Shown: positions 6,749 to 15,469 of the stretch, one piece after another | Layout: the number at the start of each line of letters is the position of its first letter | How positions within the stretch are numbered: the first letter of the stretch is position 1 | NCBI GenBank assembly: GCA_001587675.1 | Contig: LNGD01000002.1 | Location: forward strand, 1-30,182 | Direction of reading: 5' to 3' | DNA from: Candidatus Methanofastidiosum methylothiophilum | GTDB lineage: Archaea; Methanobacteriota_B; Thermococci; Methanofastidiosales; Methanofastidiosaceae | Length of the DNA: 30,182 nt | Position numbers and translations under genes: made by a program | The notes under the pieces: generated by a model | Databases searched by the model: none | What the model saw: the letters and a program-made list of their open reading frames with translations, nothing else | Told to the model about the DNA's origin: nothing

Positions 6749-8143
6749 TTACATAAAACTTTTGAGGAATTGCTTTGTGTCTTCGGTATCTATCCAACCT
6801 TTATCTAGCCCTTGAATAAGGTCTTCAATTTTATCAACTTGGTTTAGAATTCTATTGTGCATTTTCTCGTCTTTAATTTTCAGTTCAGCATAGCCACTAA
6901 TGATTGATAAAGGATTTCTTATGTGGTCAATCAAGAATGCGATATACTGAATATTCTCTTCAAGTTGTAATTGGGCTTTCTTTCTATCTGTTATGTCTGT
7001 TATTGTTATAATATATCCTTTATTATGATCTAAGGGGTTTAGAGGACTGCTTCTTAAATGACAATCAAAAAAAGTTCCATCTTTTCTTTTCCACTTGGTT
7101 TCAATGTCTATCGGACTAGATTGATTTGAATTTGATTTGAATAAATCTTCAATACGATTATATTCTTTATCGTTATTATAAAAAATTCTTGTATCACTAT
7201 TAATTAGATTGTTATATTCATAACCTGTCATATGGCACATTCTTTGATTACACCATTCAATTTTCATGTTTCTTAAAAGGCCAATTCCTATTGGGGCTGC
7301 TGCAAATATGCCTTTTAATTTACTTTCACTTTCTTGAAGTTCTTCTTGAGTTTTCTTTCTTTCAGTTATATCAATTCCCATTTCAACTGTAAGTAATGAA
7401 CCATCATAATCTATGAATGGGAAATCATAAATTTGATATGTTTTGCCATTTATTTGCGTTCTTTCACTTATTTCAATTTTTTTTGTTTTAAATACATTTG
7501 TCACTGGACAGGATATGCATGGCTCTTGATTCTTATCTTTATGTCCGTGAAAGATTTTGTAACAGCTTTTTCCATCTGCTAGGTCAAAATTCTCTCTAAG
7601 ATACCTATTTACAAACTTAATAGAAAGATCAGGACCATAAACACAAACATAAGCCGGTAATTCTTCTAAAAGAGAGTATAATCTTTGTCTACTTGCAGTT
7701 ATTGCTTCGATAACTTTCTTCCTTTCTTTGATATCTCTAATTATCAAATGTCCTTTCTTGAATTTCCCTTTAGTATCATAAACAATTTTACCGTTAATTG
7801 AAACTAATACCCTTGAACCATCTTTTTTCAACATTTCAAATTCTACATCACTTGCTAGACCTTCTTCTTTGAAGAAAGTAAGAAAATTTCTAAAGTCCTC
7901 AATGCATTCAGGAACAATAAAATTTTCAAAAGGATACCCAGAAAAGTTATCTGCTTGATATCCAAAAAATTCAATCCAAGTTTTATTTACTTTTATGATT
8001 TTTCCATTTTCATCAATAGATACATAACTTAGAGGTGCGTTATCAAATAGAAATTTATAGCAATCATAATTACTTCTTAATTGATTAAGTTCTTCAATCA
8101 ATTCCTCTTTAGATTTACTTTCATCATTCATAAATCGCACCAT
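6749..8143 (-). CDS. PAS-domain protein with HisKA-like H-box but no ATPase domain
   Basis: 464-residue soluble sensor. A short coiled coil (about 8-28) is followed by three PAS domains (about 30-140, 150-262, 270-390), the boundaries marked by DIKERKK, DITERKK and DITDRKK. The middle PAS contains a Cys cluster (C194, C209, C212) that could bind metal or sense redox. The C-terminus has a HisKA-like phospho-acceptor helix (LIDHIRNPLSIISGYAEL, H407) but ends about 45 residues later with no HATPase motifs. It may be a phosphotransfer partner for another kinase rather than a kinase itself. A TATA-like element at about 8146-8156 is too close to the ATG at 8143, so the in-frame ATG at 8131 is a real alternative start. 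Confidence 0.82.
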   Translation of the reverse strand: MVRFMNDESKSKEELIEELNQLRSNYDCYKFLFDNAPLSYVSIDENGKIIKVNKTWIEFFGYQADNFSGYPFENFIVPECIEDFRNFLTFFKEEGLASDVEFEMLKKDGSRVLVSINGKIVYDTKGKFKKGHLIIRDIKERKKVIEAITASRQRLYSLLEELPAYVCVYGPDLSIKFVNRYLRENFDLADGKSCYKIFHGHKDKNQEPCISCPVTNVFKTKKIEISERTQINGKTYQIYDFPFIDYDGSLLTVEMGIDITERKKTQEELQESESKLKGIFAAAPIGIGLLRNMKIEWCNQRMCHMTGYEYNNLINSDTRIFYNNDKEYNRIEDLFKSNSNQSSPIDIETKWKRKDGTFFDCHLRSSPLNPLDHNKGYIITITDITDRKKAQLQLEENIQYIAFLIDHIRNPLSIISGYAELKIKDEKMHNRILNQVDKIEDLIQGLDKGWIDTEDTKQFLKSFM

Positions 8144-8186
8144 TCTTATATAAAAGTAACATAAAAATTATTTATCTATACGTTTA

Positions 8187-8906
8187 TTAATTTTTTCCCC
8201 AAGGGCAAACTTTAAGGCAAATTCCACAAACCATTACTCCGATATCAGGATCTTTTGAGAATTCTTGAAGTTTTGAAACACATTTTTCCATATCAATTGA
8301 ATAGTTTCTATCTTTGGGATAATCCTTAAATTCGTAATCTTTAATTGCACCAACAATACAACTATCGATACATTTTTGACAATCTCCACATTTATTTTCA
8401 AGTGGTTTTCCAGTTTCTAATGGTGCATCTGTTAATATTGATGCAAAACGTATTCGGGGACCATACTCTTTTGTTATCAAATTTAACGATTTGCCGATCC
8501 ATCCTACTCCAGCAGTTCTTGCAATAGCTCTATGAGAAATAAAACTCCTCCATTTAAAATCTTTAAGGACTTTAGAAGCAGGTATTGGAAATGCTTTATA
8601 TTTTTTTGATTCTAAGAATTTCGAAAGTTCATATGCAATAAAATCTAATCTATCATTTATCATCACATAATGCTTTGCATAAATGGCTCGACTTTCAGGA
8701 AGTCTATTAAGGACTTCATTAGGAATTTTTAATCCTATACTGACTCCTCTACAATAATTATCAAGAAGATCTATGGGATAAGTTTCATATTCTCGTAGAT
8801 ATTCAAGATTGGCTATTCCAAAGGTATCTATCCCATAGTTGTAAGACTTTTCAATCAACTCACAAGTTAAATCAGAATCAATATCCAAAGATTTACACTT
8901 TTCCAT
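8187..8906 (-). CDS. QueG-like protein with two [4Fe-4S] clusters
   Basis: 239 residues. The middle segment TAGVGWIGKSLNLIT (about 131-145) resembles the cobalamin-side region of epoxyqueuosine reductase. It is followed by a double ferredoxin module: C173, C176, C179 and C183 (CGDCQKCIDSC), then C209 with C227, C230 and C234 (VCGICLKVCP), the interleaved pattern of QueG-like proteins. Archaea make archaeosine rather than queuosine, so a true QueG role is doubtful. The protein is better called an uncharacterised QueG-like iron-sulfur oxidoreductase, as found in many anaerobic archaea. It ends 43 bases upstream of the PAS gene on the same strand, but that gene has its own TATA-like element. Confidence 0.78.
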   Translation of the reverse strand: MEKCKSLDIDSDLTCELIEKSYNYGIDTFGIANLEYLREYETYPIDLLDNYCRGVSIGLKIPNEVLNRLPESRAIYAKHYVMINDRLDFIAYELSKFLESKKYKAFPIPASKVLKDFKWRSFISHRAIARTAGVGWIGKSLNLITKEYGPRIRFASILTDAPLETGKPLENKCGDCQKCIDSCIVGAIKDYEFKDYPKDRNYSIDMEKCVSKLQEFSKDPDIGVMVCGICLKVCPWGKN

Positions 8907-8946
8907 AATTATTGCTTAACTTATATTTATTTAAATATATTGTAAT

Positions 8947-9834
8947 TTACCTATCTTTGATAGCCAGATAATTTGAGATAATTATTAATCCTCCGCCGAA
9001 GAAAATGGCAGAATTTAAATATTGGCTGAAAATAAGAAACCCAATTATTGATGCAACAACTGGTTCTAAAAGAAGAATGATGCCTGCTTCAGACGCCTCA
9101 ACTTTTTTTATCCCCTTGTAAAATAATGAATTAGGTAAGAAAGCAGCTATAAAAGAAAAAATAAGAAAATATACCAAATATATCCTTGGAAAATCAAAAG
9201 ATAGCCTTATTACCAAATAATTCTCAATCAATCTATTTAAAATTGGAAAAAAAGCCAATAGCCATAATAAAGAAAACAAGGAATAAGCTGATAAAGTATT
9301 TATATAATGCTCTTTGTTAATTGCAGTTTTACGAGCTAAAATAACCCATAAAGATAGAAAAATTCCAGCAAATAAAGCCAATATAGTTCCAGTTATATTT
9401 CCAATATTAGTAATTTTCCAAGGGGAGATAATGATAAATGTTCCTAAGAAGGCTATTAATACGGCTATAGTTTTGTTTTTAGTTATTTTCTCATTCAAGA
9501 ATATTTTGCCAAATATAGTCGTCCAAATTGGCTGTGTGTAGATAAGAATTGCCACAATGGCAACTGGAGTTCCAAAAATCATTCCTCCAAATTGTGTTAA
9601 TTGTAACAATGCACCTATCAATCCGTATACTAGATAAAAAACAATATTACTTTTTGTAAATGGAATTGATCTTTTAAATAGTAAGAACGGTATGGTGAGA
9701 ACAAATATAAATAATAATGAGTAAGTTGAGACCTCATATAATGAAAAACCCAAATTAAAGAAGAATTGTCCGCCGGGGATTATTAGACCAAAAATAATTG
9801 CTGAAATAATTATTGCCCAATAATCCTTTTCCAT
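8947..9834 (-). CDS. EamA-type (DMT superfamily) transporter
   Basis: 295 residues with about ten hydrophobic helices in two EamA repeats (roughly 10-135 and 145-292). Typical repeat-end segments are present: LIYTQPIWTTIFGKIFLNEKIT in the first half and LLLEPVVASIIGFLIF in the second, matching the xxEPVxAxxxGxxxx pattern of drug/metabolite exporters. Substrate cannot be predicted. It lies 30 bases downstream of alaX on the same strand, so the two may be co-transcribed. Another EamA protein is encoded at 24578-25432 but is not closely similar by eye. Confidence 0.85.
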   Translation of the reverse strand: MEKDYWAIIISAIIFGLIIPGGQFFFNLGFSLYEVSTYSLLFIFVLTIPFLLFKRSIPFTKSNIVFYLVYGLIGALLQLTQFGGMIFGTPVAIVAILIYTQPIWTTIFGKIFLNEKITKNKTIAVLIAFLGTFIIISPWKITNIGNITGTILALFAGIFLSLWVILARKTAINKEHYINTLSAYSLFSLLWLLAFFPILNRLIENYLVIRLSFDFPRIYLVYFLIFSFIAAFLPNSLFYKGIKKVEASEAGIILLLEPVVASIIGFLIFSQYLNSAIFFGGGLIIISNYLAIKDR

Positions 9835-9864
9835 GGAATGAAACTAAATAATTAATTTATTAAG

Positions 9865-10581
9865 TTATTTATCTGTAATTGAGAAATAAATTCTTCTATT
9901 ATTCTTTCCCTTATTAACTGCTTCAAGAAATTCAATTTTACCTATTTCTTTTAGACTTTTTACATGGCATCCACCATCGGCTTGTGCATCAACTCCTTTT
10001 ATTTCGACAATTCTTAGATCCTTGACATCATGAGGAAAATCCATAGCCAATTTGAAAAGGGAAGGATCTTCCTTAGCTTCTTCTATAGACTTATAGTAAA
10101 TATCTACTGGATAATTTTTTTCTATCAAAGAATTTGCTTCATCGATTATTCTTTTGATAAACTCTATATCAAATTTTTCAAGATTTAGGTCTATCCTACC
10201 TTTTTCAGTAGTTAGTTGATTTCCAGTAATTAATAGATTATAGTTTCTATTAAAAACTCCAGAAATAAGGTGTGCAGCTGTGTGATATCTCATTAACTCA
10301 TATCTTCTTTCCCAATCTAGGATACCATGTACTTCGTCACCCTGATTTAGTCCTTCTGTATCAACTTCATGGCTTACTTCTCCCTCAAATTTTCCTACAT
10401 AGATAACTTTGAATTCTTTTCCATCACTTTTTCTGATAATTTTACCCGTGTCATATTCAACTCCACCACTATTTGGGTAAAAAGCTGTCTTATCGAGCAA
10501 AATATATTTTGATTTAACTGAAGTAATTCTTGCATCAAATTCTTTTAGGTAAGAATTATCCATATATAATAGTTCTGACAT
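9865..10581 (-). CDS. alaX: Alanyl-tRNA editing protein, AlaX-M type
   Basis: 238-residue free-standing editing domain related to that of AlaRS, which hydrolyses Ser-tRNA(Ala) or Gly-tRNA(Ala). The N-terminal part holds the Gly-rich motif FYPNSGGVEYDTG (about 34-46), which marks the medium AlaX-M class. Zinc ligands are HTAAH (H100 and H104) and H206 in ADGGCHV. AlaRS-type domains normally have CGGTH at the second site; here Asp replaces the first Cys and a Cys takes the Thr position, so the fourth zinc ligand may be D202 or C205. The start is supported by an AGGTAAG-like Shine-Dalgarno sequence. The neighbours are transporters with no clear link. Confidence 0.88.
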   Translation of the reverse strand: MSELLYMDNSYLKEFDARITSVKSKYILLDKTAFYPNSGGVEYDTGKIIRKSDGKEFKVIYVGKFEGEVSHEVDTEGLNQGDEVHGILDWERRYELMRYHTAAHLISGVFNRNYNLLITGNQLTTEKGRIDLNLEKFDIEFIKRIIDEANSLIEKNYPVDIYYKSIEEAKEDPSLFKLAMDFPHDVKDLRIVEIKGVDAQADGGCHVKSLKEIGKIEFLEAVNKGKNNRRIYFSITDK

Positions 10582-10634
10582 AACTTACCTGCGGATATTA
10601 TAATAAAAAAATTAAATAAAAAATAAAAATTTTT

Positions 10635-11957
10635 TCATATAATTCCAATTTTATTTAGGAATATTATGAATATTACTAATGGGGCTATAACTTTGCAAAT
10701 CCAAATCCATACTGGCTGGAATTTGAATTCTCCCTCAGTAGTTGTTTCTTTCTTTGCAGTGCCTAGTATAACCCATCCCACGAATAGTGCAATTAGCATA
10801 CCGCCTAGAGGCAATAATATATTCGAAGCTAGGTAATCCATAGCATCTAAGAATGCCATACCGAATACGTTTATTGGAACAGCACCGTTTGACAAGGCTG
10901 AAGGTATACCTAGTAAGAATATTGCTCCACCGATAATCAAAGAAGCTTTGTGTCGGGGCCATTTTAGATTGTCAATCATATAAGCAACAACTACTTCTAG
11001 TAAAGATATAGCTGATGTTATTGCGGCTACGCATAGTAATAAGAAGAACAATGCAGACCATATTGCTCCACCAGGCATCATTGCAAATACTTTTGGCAAT
11101 GTAATGAAAGTAAGTCCTGGACCTGCTCCAGGTTCAACTCCAAATGCAAATACTGTAGGGAATATTACAAATCCGGCTAGAAATGCAGCCGATGTATCAA
11201 GCAGTGTAACAGTTGCTGCTGATTGTGGTAAAGATGCTTTCTTAGAGCCTAAGTAGCTTCCATAGGTAATCATTGCACCCATCCCAAGAGATAGTGAAAA
11301 GAATGCTTGGCCTAAAGCAGCTAATAATGTCTGTCCAGTTATTTTTGAGAAATCAGGCTTTAGATAGAACTCTACTCCTGCAAAAGCACCTGGTAAGGTG
11401 ACCGCTCTTATAATTAGTATTACTAAGATTAAAAATAGCGCTGGCATTAGTATCTTGCAAGTATCTTCTATACCTTTTCCAACACCTCTATACACAACAT
11501 ATATAGTTATAGCCATAAATATGGCATGGTATAGTATTGCTTGTGGTCCATTTCCTATGAAGTTTAGGAAATAATTTGTTGCATCAGTATTTGGAGATAT
11601 TAAGCCGGTAAATGAACTTAGTATGTATTTTATTGTCCATCCCCCTATGACTGAGTAGTACGAGAGGATAATAAATCCTGCTGCTACTCCCATCCATCCA
11701 ACAATTTGCCACGGGCCACCCTTAAGTTTCTGAAATGCGCCTACAGGATTCAGCTTAGTCGACCTACCAATCACAAATTCGGCGAGCATAACTGAAAAAC
11801 CTATTGTAAATGCAATTAATACATATATCAAGACAAATGCCGCTCCACCATTAGCACCTGTTAAATATGGAAAACGCCATATATTTCCAAGCCCAATAGC
11901 TGATCCTGCAGCAGCAAGCCAGAAACCCATTTTACTGCCCCAGTATTCTCTTTCCAT
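10635..11957 (-). CDS. Sodium-dependent transporter, NSS/SNF family
   Basis: 440-residue LeuT-fold symporter with about 11-12 membrane helices, expected to import amino acids with Na+. The diagnostic unwound first helix reads AAAGSAIGLGNIWRFPYL, and the TM1-2 loop GANGGAAFVLIY follows. TM6-like FFSLSLGMGAMITYGSYL (about 220-238) and TM8-like segments are also recognisable. The long frame starts at a TTG (11963), but AGGAGG at 11965-11970 is correctly spaced for the ATG at 11957 and far too close to the TTG, so 11957 is preferred. Upstream is a promoter with repeated TTTAAC boxes, described separately. Substrate is unknown; tryptophan, tyrosine or branched-chain amino acids are common in the family. 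Confidence 0.9.
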   Translation of the reverse strand: MEREYWGSKMGFWLAAAGSAIGLGNIWRFPYLTGANGGAAFVLIYVLIAFTIGFSVMLAEFVIGRSTKLNPVGAFQKLKGGPWQIVGWMGVAAGFIILSYYSVIGGWTIKYILSSFTGLISPNTDATNYFLNFIGNGPQAILYHAIFMAITIYVVYRGVGKGIEDTCKILMPALFLILVILIIRAVTLPGAFAGVEFYLKPDFSKITGQTLLAALGQAFFSLSLGMGAMITYGSYLGSKKASLPQSAATVTLLDTSAAFLAGFVIFPTVFAFGVEPGAGPGLTFITLPKVFAMMPGGAIWSALFFLLLCVAAITSAISLLEVVVAYMIDNLKWPRHKASLIIGGAIFLLGIPSALSNGAVPINVFGMAFLDAMDYLASNILLPLGGMLIALFVGWVILGTAKKETTTEGEFKFQPVWIWICKVIAPLVIFIIFLNKIGII

Positions 11958-12050
11958 TTTCAAACCTCCTTTATTAATTGTCCTTTAAACCAAATTTAAC
12001 TTAGTTTAACAAGACATTGTTTAATTTTTCCTTAACTAGTATATAAGTTT
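11958..12050 (-). promoter_or_regulatory. NSS transporter promoter, leader and candidate operator
   Basis: On the minus strand a TATA box (cttatatact, about 12038-12047) predicts transcription start near 12017. This falls in an imperfect inverted repeat, TTTAACAA-GACA-TTGTTTAA (12005-12024, 7 of 8 arm positions paired). TTTAAAC/TTTAAC boxes recur at 11984, 11995 and 12005, about one helical turn apart. AGGAGG at 11965-11970 is the ribosome binding site. The position suits a repressor operator, but this is inferred. Confidence 0.4.
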
Positions 12051-12175
12051 TACCGAATATTAATAGGATTAACAAACTATTTTTTAACTTTAATACATAA
12101 TTAATTGTTTCATTAAATTATATAGAAAACTCATTTAGGAATCTTACCCCTTTATCAAAATTTATTCAAATAAGT

Positions 12176-13012
12176 CTATAAATCACTTTTATCTACTTTC
12201 TTTAAAGCTTCTATTTTTTCTCTTGAATATTCAAATAAGTCTAATTGATCTTTATCTATTTTTAAAAAAATATTATGGCGGGATTCGTCTTTTCTCCAAC
12301 TTCCAAGATTAATGACTCTATTATCCTTAGTAATAAAAGGTCTATGCGTATGTCCAAAAATAAACTTTGCATTAGAGCTAAAAGGAATAAAAATATTAAG
12401 AAAAGGAGATATAGATAATCTTTCCACCTTTCCAACAGTAAGCCTAAATCCAGGGCTTTTAGCAAGTTTGTCTTGCATATCCTCTATTAGGGGGATTGGA
12501 AGTTGTTCGACATCTCTAAAGAATTTGCCAATCTTCCACAGAAAATCTTTAATTGATCCTTTTAGTTCTCCTTCGTAACAAGATTTTTTAAAAAACTCTT
12601 CATATAATTCAATATCTTTATTAATGCTAGTCAACACATCAAGTTCATATCCATGTGTAAAAAAATAGATTGATTTGCCTTCTTTCAATGTTAATTGCTT
12701 GAAAACTCTAAAAGGAAAATTGGGATTATTATTTGATAAGTCTTGCATAACAATATCATGATTCCCAAATATATAATAAACGTTAGAAATATTTTCTATC
12801 TCTTTTATTTTTTTAAGAAGATCTTCGTTTTCTAATATGACTTTTACAGGATCTCTCATTGAAAATTCTAATATATCCCCTACTAGTACAAAATGATTAT
12901 TTATTTTATTATTTTTTGAAAATAGATTGTAAATATAGTCTAAAAATTCGATAAAGGTTTCTTTATCAAACTCTTTTAATCCTATATGTAAATCTGAAAC
13001 TGCAATTATCAC
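12176..13012 (-). CDS. Calcineurin-like metallophosphoesterase
   Basis: 278 residues carrying all five phosphoesterase metal-binding blocks: SDLHIG (D7, H9), VGDILE (D46), FGNHDIV (N84, H85), FTHGYE (H120) and FGHTHRPF (H221, H223). It should bind two divalent metals and hydrolyse phosphomonoester or diester bonds. The layout, with a helical insert between the fourth and fifth blocks (about 130-210), resembles LpxH/YfcE-like phosphatases, but the substrate is unknown. The ATG at 13012 is about 27 bases after a TATA-like ttttaaatata on the minus strand (around 13035-13045), fitting a leaderless transcript separate from the thermosome gene upstream. Confidence 0.87.
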   Translation of the reverse strand: MIIAVSDLHIGLKEFDKETFIEFLDYIYNLFSKNNKINNHFVLVGDILEFSMRDPVKVILENEDLLKKIKEIENISNVYYIFGNHDIVMQDLSNNNPNFPFRVFKQLTLKEGKSIYFFTHGYELDVLTSINKDIELYEEFFKKSCYEGELKGSIKDFLWKIGKFFRDVEQLPIPLIEDMQDKLAKSPGFRLTVGKVERLSISPFLNIFIPFSSNAKFIFGHTHRPFITKDNRVINLGSWRKDESRHNIFLKIDKDQLDLFEYSREKIEALKKVDKSDL

Positions 13013-13068
13013 AATTTTTAGTAAGCTATAATATATTTAAAATTTGGTATTAAAAAATAAAAATAAAT

Positions 13069-14703
13069 TTATGCCATATCCTGAGCTGCTTTTGTCATTC
13101 CCTTATTTGCTTCAGATTTAGCTAGTTCTCTTCCGGCAAGCACGTCATCAATTCTAAGAATCATTACTACAGATTCACAAGCACTTTTTATTGCTTGTTC
13201 TTTTAATTTAAGAGGTTCAACTACTCCCACCTTAAACATGTCTTCTATTTTCCCATTTTTGACGTTTATTCCCATACTCTTGCCATTATCCTTGTTATGT
13301 GCAGCTCTTAAATTTACAAGCACATCTATCATATCAAGGCCAGAATTCTCTGCAATTGCTTTTGGTACACCTTCTAAAGCTTCAGCAAATGCCTTAACTG
13401 CAAGTTGTTCTCTTCCCTTCAAAGTGTTTGCAAAAGTAGACAATCTTTTTGCAATCTCCATTTCAGTTGAACCCGCCCCGGTGCAGATAACTCCTTCCCG
13501 AATAACAGCAATTAATACTCCTATTGCATCATCAAGTGCTCTTTCGACGGTTTCAACAAACTGTTTAGTTCCACCTCTAACTAATATGCTTGCAGCTTTA
13601 GGGTCTTGGCAACCTTCAATAAAAGTCATATATTCGTCACTGACTTTTCTCTCTTCAACTAATTCTGCCTTCCCCAAATCACTGGGTTCAAGATCAAGAG
13701 CCATATTAACTATTCTAGCACCGGTGACTTTTGATATTTTCTTTATCTCCTTTTCACTTACACTTTTTAACGCATACACCCCGGCTTTTGAAAGTAAGTG
13801 AAGTGCGGTTTCGTCTATTGATTTTTGACATATTAATACGTTTGCTCCAGCGTTAGTAATCCTATCTACCATTCTTTTCAACATGAATTCTTCTTGATCT
13901 ATAAATGCTTGTACATTTTCAGGTGAGGTAATTCTTATTTTTGCATCAATACCTGTTTTTTTGACTTCTATTGCACTAGTAAGTATGGCTATTTTTGCAT
14001 TTTTTATTTTCTGAGGCATCGAGTCAGAGGCTCTATTTTCGTCTACTAGAATCCCATTGATTATAGCGGAATCTTCTAATCCTCCACCCTCTTTAACTGT
14101 TATTTTTATATCCTCCTTAGAAATTGAATTAATTCCATTCTCTTTAATTGTAGCAATTTTTACAGCATCAACTGCAATTTTAGCTAATTTTTCAATGGAT
14201 TTTTCTGCAGCTTTGCCTGTCATAGATGTTTTTGCAATCTCTAAAAGAATTTTTTCATTATCAATAGTTATTTTTTCTCCTAATTCCTTTAGTGTTTCAA
14301 TGGCTTTTTCTGATGCAATACTATAACCATTTGTTATTGTAGATACATGAACTTCCTGATCAAGTAACCCTTCTGCTTTTTTTAATAATTCTCCCGCCAA
14401 AACTACAGCAGTGGTAGTTCCATCCCCTACTTCTTGATCTTGAGTTCTTGCAACTTCAACAATCATTTTAGCTGCTGGATGAGATATGTCAATCTTATTT
14501 AGAATAGTTGCACCGTCATTAGTTATCATTACGTCTCCATTATATTCCACAAGCATCTTATCCATTCCTCTTGGGCCTAATGTAGTCTTTATTATTTCGG
14601 CAACTATTTTTCCAGCCATAATATTCATTCTAAGTGCATCTTTTCCAGTATATCTCTGGGATCCTTCGGGCTGGATCCCCATAGGTTGTTTTATATTCGC
14701 CAT
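13069..14703 (-). CDS. thsA: Thermosome subunit (group II chaperonin)
   Basis: 544-residue ATP-dependent folding chaperonin forming the double-ring archaeal thermosome with a built-in lid. ATP-site motifs are TTLGPRGMDKM (about 40-50), TNDGATIL (about 61-68), QEVGDGTTTAVVLAGELL (about 90-107) and, near the C-terminus, the GI-NV segment of the equatorial domain. The C-terminal tail (GMTKAAQDMA) lacks the GGM-rich repeats seen in many thermosomes. The ATG is preceded by AAAGGTGAG. A TATA box on the minus strand (14775-14782) gives a leader of about 50 bases. The symbol is nominal, as no second subunit is visible to compare. Confidence 0.95.
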   Translation of the reverse strand: MANIKQPMGIQPEGSQRYTGKDALRMNIMAGKIVAEIIKTTLGPRGMDKMLVEYNGDVMITNDGATILNKIDISHPAAKMIVEVARTQDQEVGDGTTTAVVLAGELLKKAEGLLDQEVHVSTITNGYSIASEKAIETLKELGEKITIDNEKILLEIAKTSMTGKAAEKSIEKLAKIAVDAVKIATIKENGINSISKEDIKITVKEGGGLEDSAIINGILVDENRASDSMPQKIKNAKIAILTSAIEVKKTGIDAKIRITSPENVQAFIDQEEFMLKRMVDRITNAGANVLICQKSIDETALHLLSKAGVYALKSVSEKEIKKISKVTGARIVNMALDLEPSDLGKAELVEERKVSDEYMTFIEGCQDPKAASILVRGGTKQFVETVERALDDAIGVLIAVIREGVICTGAGSTEMEIAKRLSTFANTLKGREQLAVKAFAEALEGVPKAIAENSGLDMIDVLVNLRAAHNKDNGKSMGINVKNGKIEDMFKVGVVEPLKLKEQAIKSACESVVMILRIDDVLAGRELAKSEANKGMTKAAQDMA

Positions 14704-14774
14704 ATTCTCACCTTTTAAATTTTTTAACTATTCTAAAAAATAATTTCTCCTATCAAACACGTATTGGTTTTAAG

Positions 14775-14782
14775 TATATAAA
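14775..14782 (-). promoter_or_regulatory. TATA box of the thermosome gene
   Basis: Minus strand tttatata predicts transcription start near 14752 and a leader of about 49 bases ending in the AAAGGTGAG ribosome binding site. Confidence 0.45.
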
Positions 14783-14796
14783 AAACATTTAAAAAA

Positions 14797-15252
14797 TTAA
14801 CGGCGAATTTCCTTTGTAGTTTTGGGAATAGAAATTATGTGATAAGGTCTTGTGACCTTTTCTTCAAGAATACAACCTGCACAGGGTATTTGCTGGATGA
14901 CATCTAGTTTTACATACTTTGGGAATTCATATACTTCCCTTATTTCTATATCATATCCCGTAGTTATATTTTCATACATTGTTATAGCTATAATTGTCTG
15001 TCTTCCTTCTTGAAATCTAAAATTTTCTATTTCTGAATTAATATTGTTTGTTAAAAATTTATTTAAGAATTCTTTCCATTCTTCGTCTGTATTTATTATA
15101 TATGTACCTCTCTCCGAAATACCAGAATACTGTCCCTTTGCAATAGTTTCGAATTCTATTGTATCTGCTCCTTTAGGAGGCAATATCGAAATATACGATG
15201 CTAGTAAAACTACTACTATAACTACTGTAGAGAATAATAATTTTTCTTTCAT
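14797..15252 (-). CDS. Secreted PrcB-like domain protein
   Basis: 151 residues. An N-terminal hydrophobic segment (about 5-25) acts as a signal peptide or membrane anchor. The exported part resembles the PrcB C-terminal domain: FETIAKGQYSGI, then EEWKEFLNKF, GRQTIIAITM, TGYDIEIREV and, near the end, RPYHIISIPKT. In bacteria PrcB is part of a surface protease complex, but most PrcB-domain proteins have no known role. A CAGC pair (two Cys, about 125-128) could form a disulfide or bind metal. It lies upstream of the thermosome gene on the same strand, but that gene has its own TATA box. Confidence 0.6.
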   Translation of the reverse strand: MKEKLLFSTVVIVVVLLASYISILPPKGADTIEFETIAKGQYSGISERGTYIINTDEEWKEFLNKFLTNNINSEIENFRFQEGRQTIIAITMYENITTGYDIEIREVYEFPKYVKLDVIQQIPCAGCILEEKVTRPYHIISIPKTTKEIRR

Positions 15253-15469
15253 AAATCTGCCAAGTCATCTTTCTTTATTCATTATTTAAGCATTTATGTA
15301 AATAATAATTCAGATATTTTTTTTATCGGTTATTATTATAATCAAAATAATCATTTTAATTATTATTTATTATATTTAATTCGTTCATATTTTATCCTTT
15401 AAAATATGGATTAATTTGGGAATAAATCTGGAATATGCTTTTAAACATTATAATAATTATCCAGGTCAG
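15253..15469. promoter_or_regulatory. AT-rich divergent spacer before the polyferredoxin gene
   Basis: No gene was found. The sequence is over 75 percent A+T by eye. On the plus strand, gcttttaaac (15437-15446) looks like a BRE/TATA element and would place transcription start near 15466, a few bases before the GTG at 15470. Confidence 0.35.

Noticed and set aside
11958..11963. TTG start of the NSS transporter
   Set aside because: AGGAGG would be only one base away; spacing fits the ATG at 11957.
13238..13801. 187-residue ORF opposite the thermosome gene
   Set aside because: It is a shadow of the thermosome coding frame; composition is Ser/Leu/Phe-rich with no recognisable domain.
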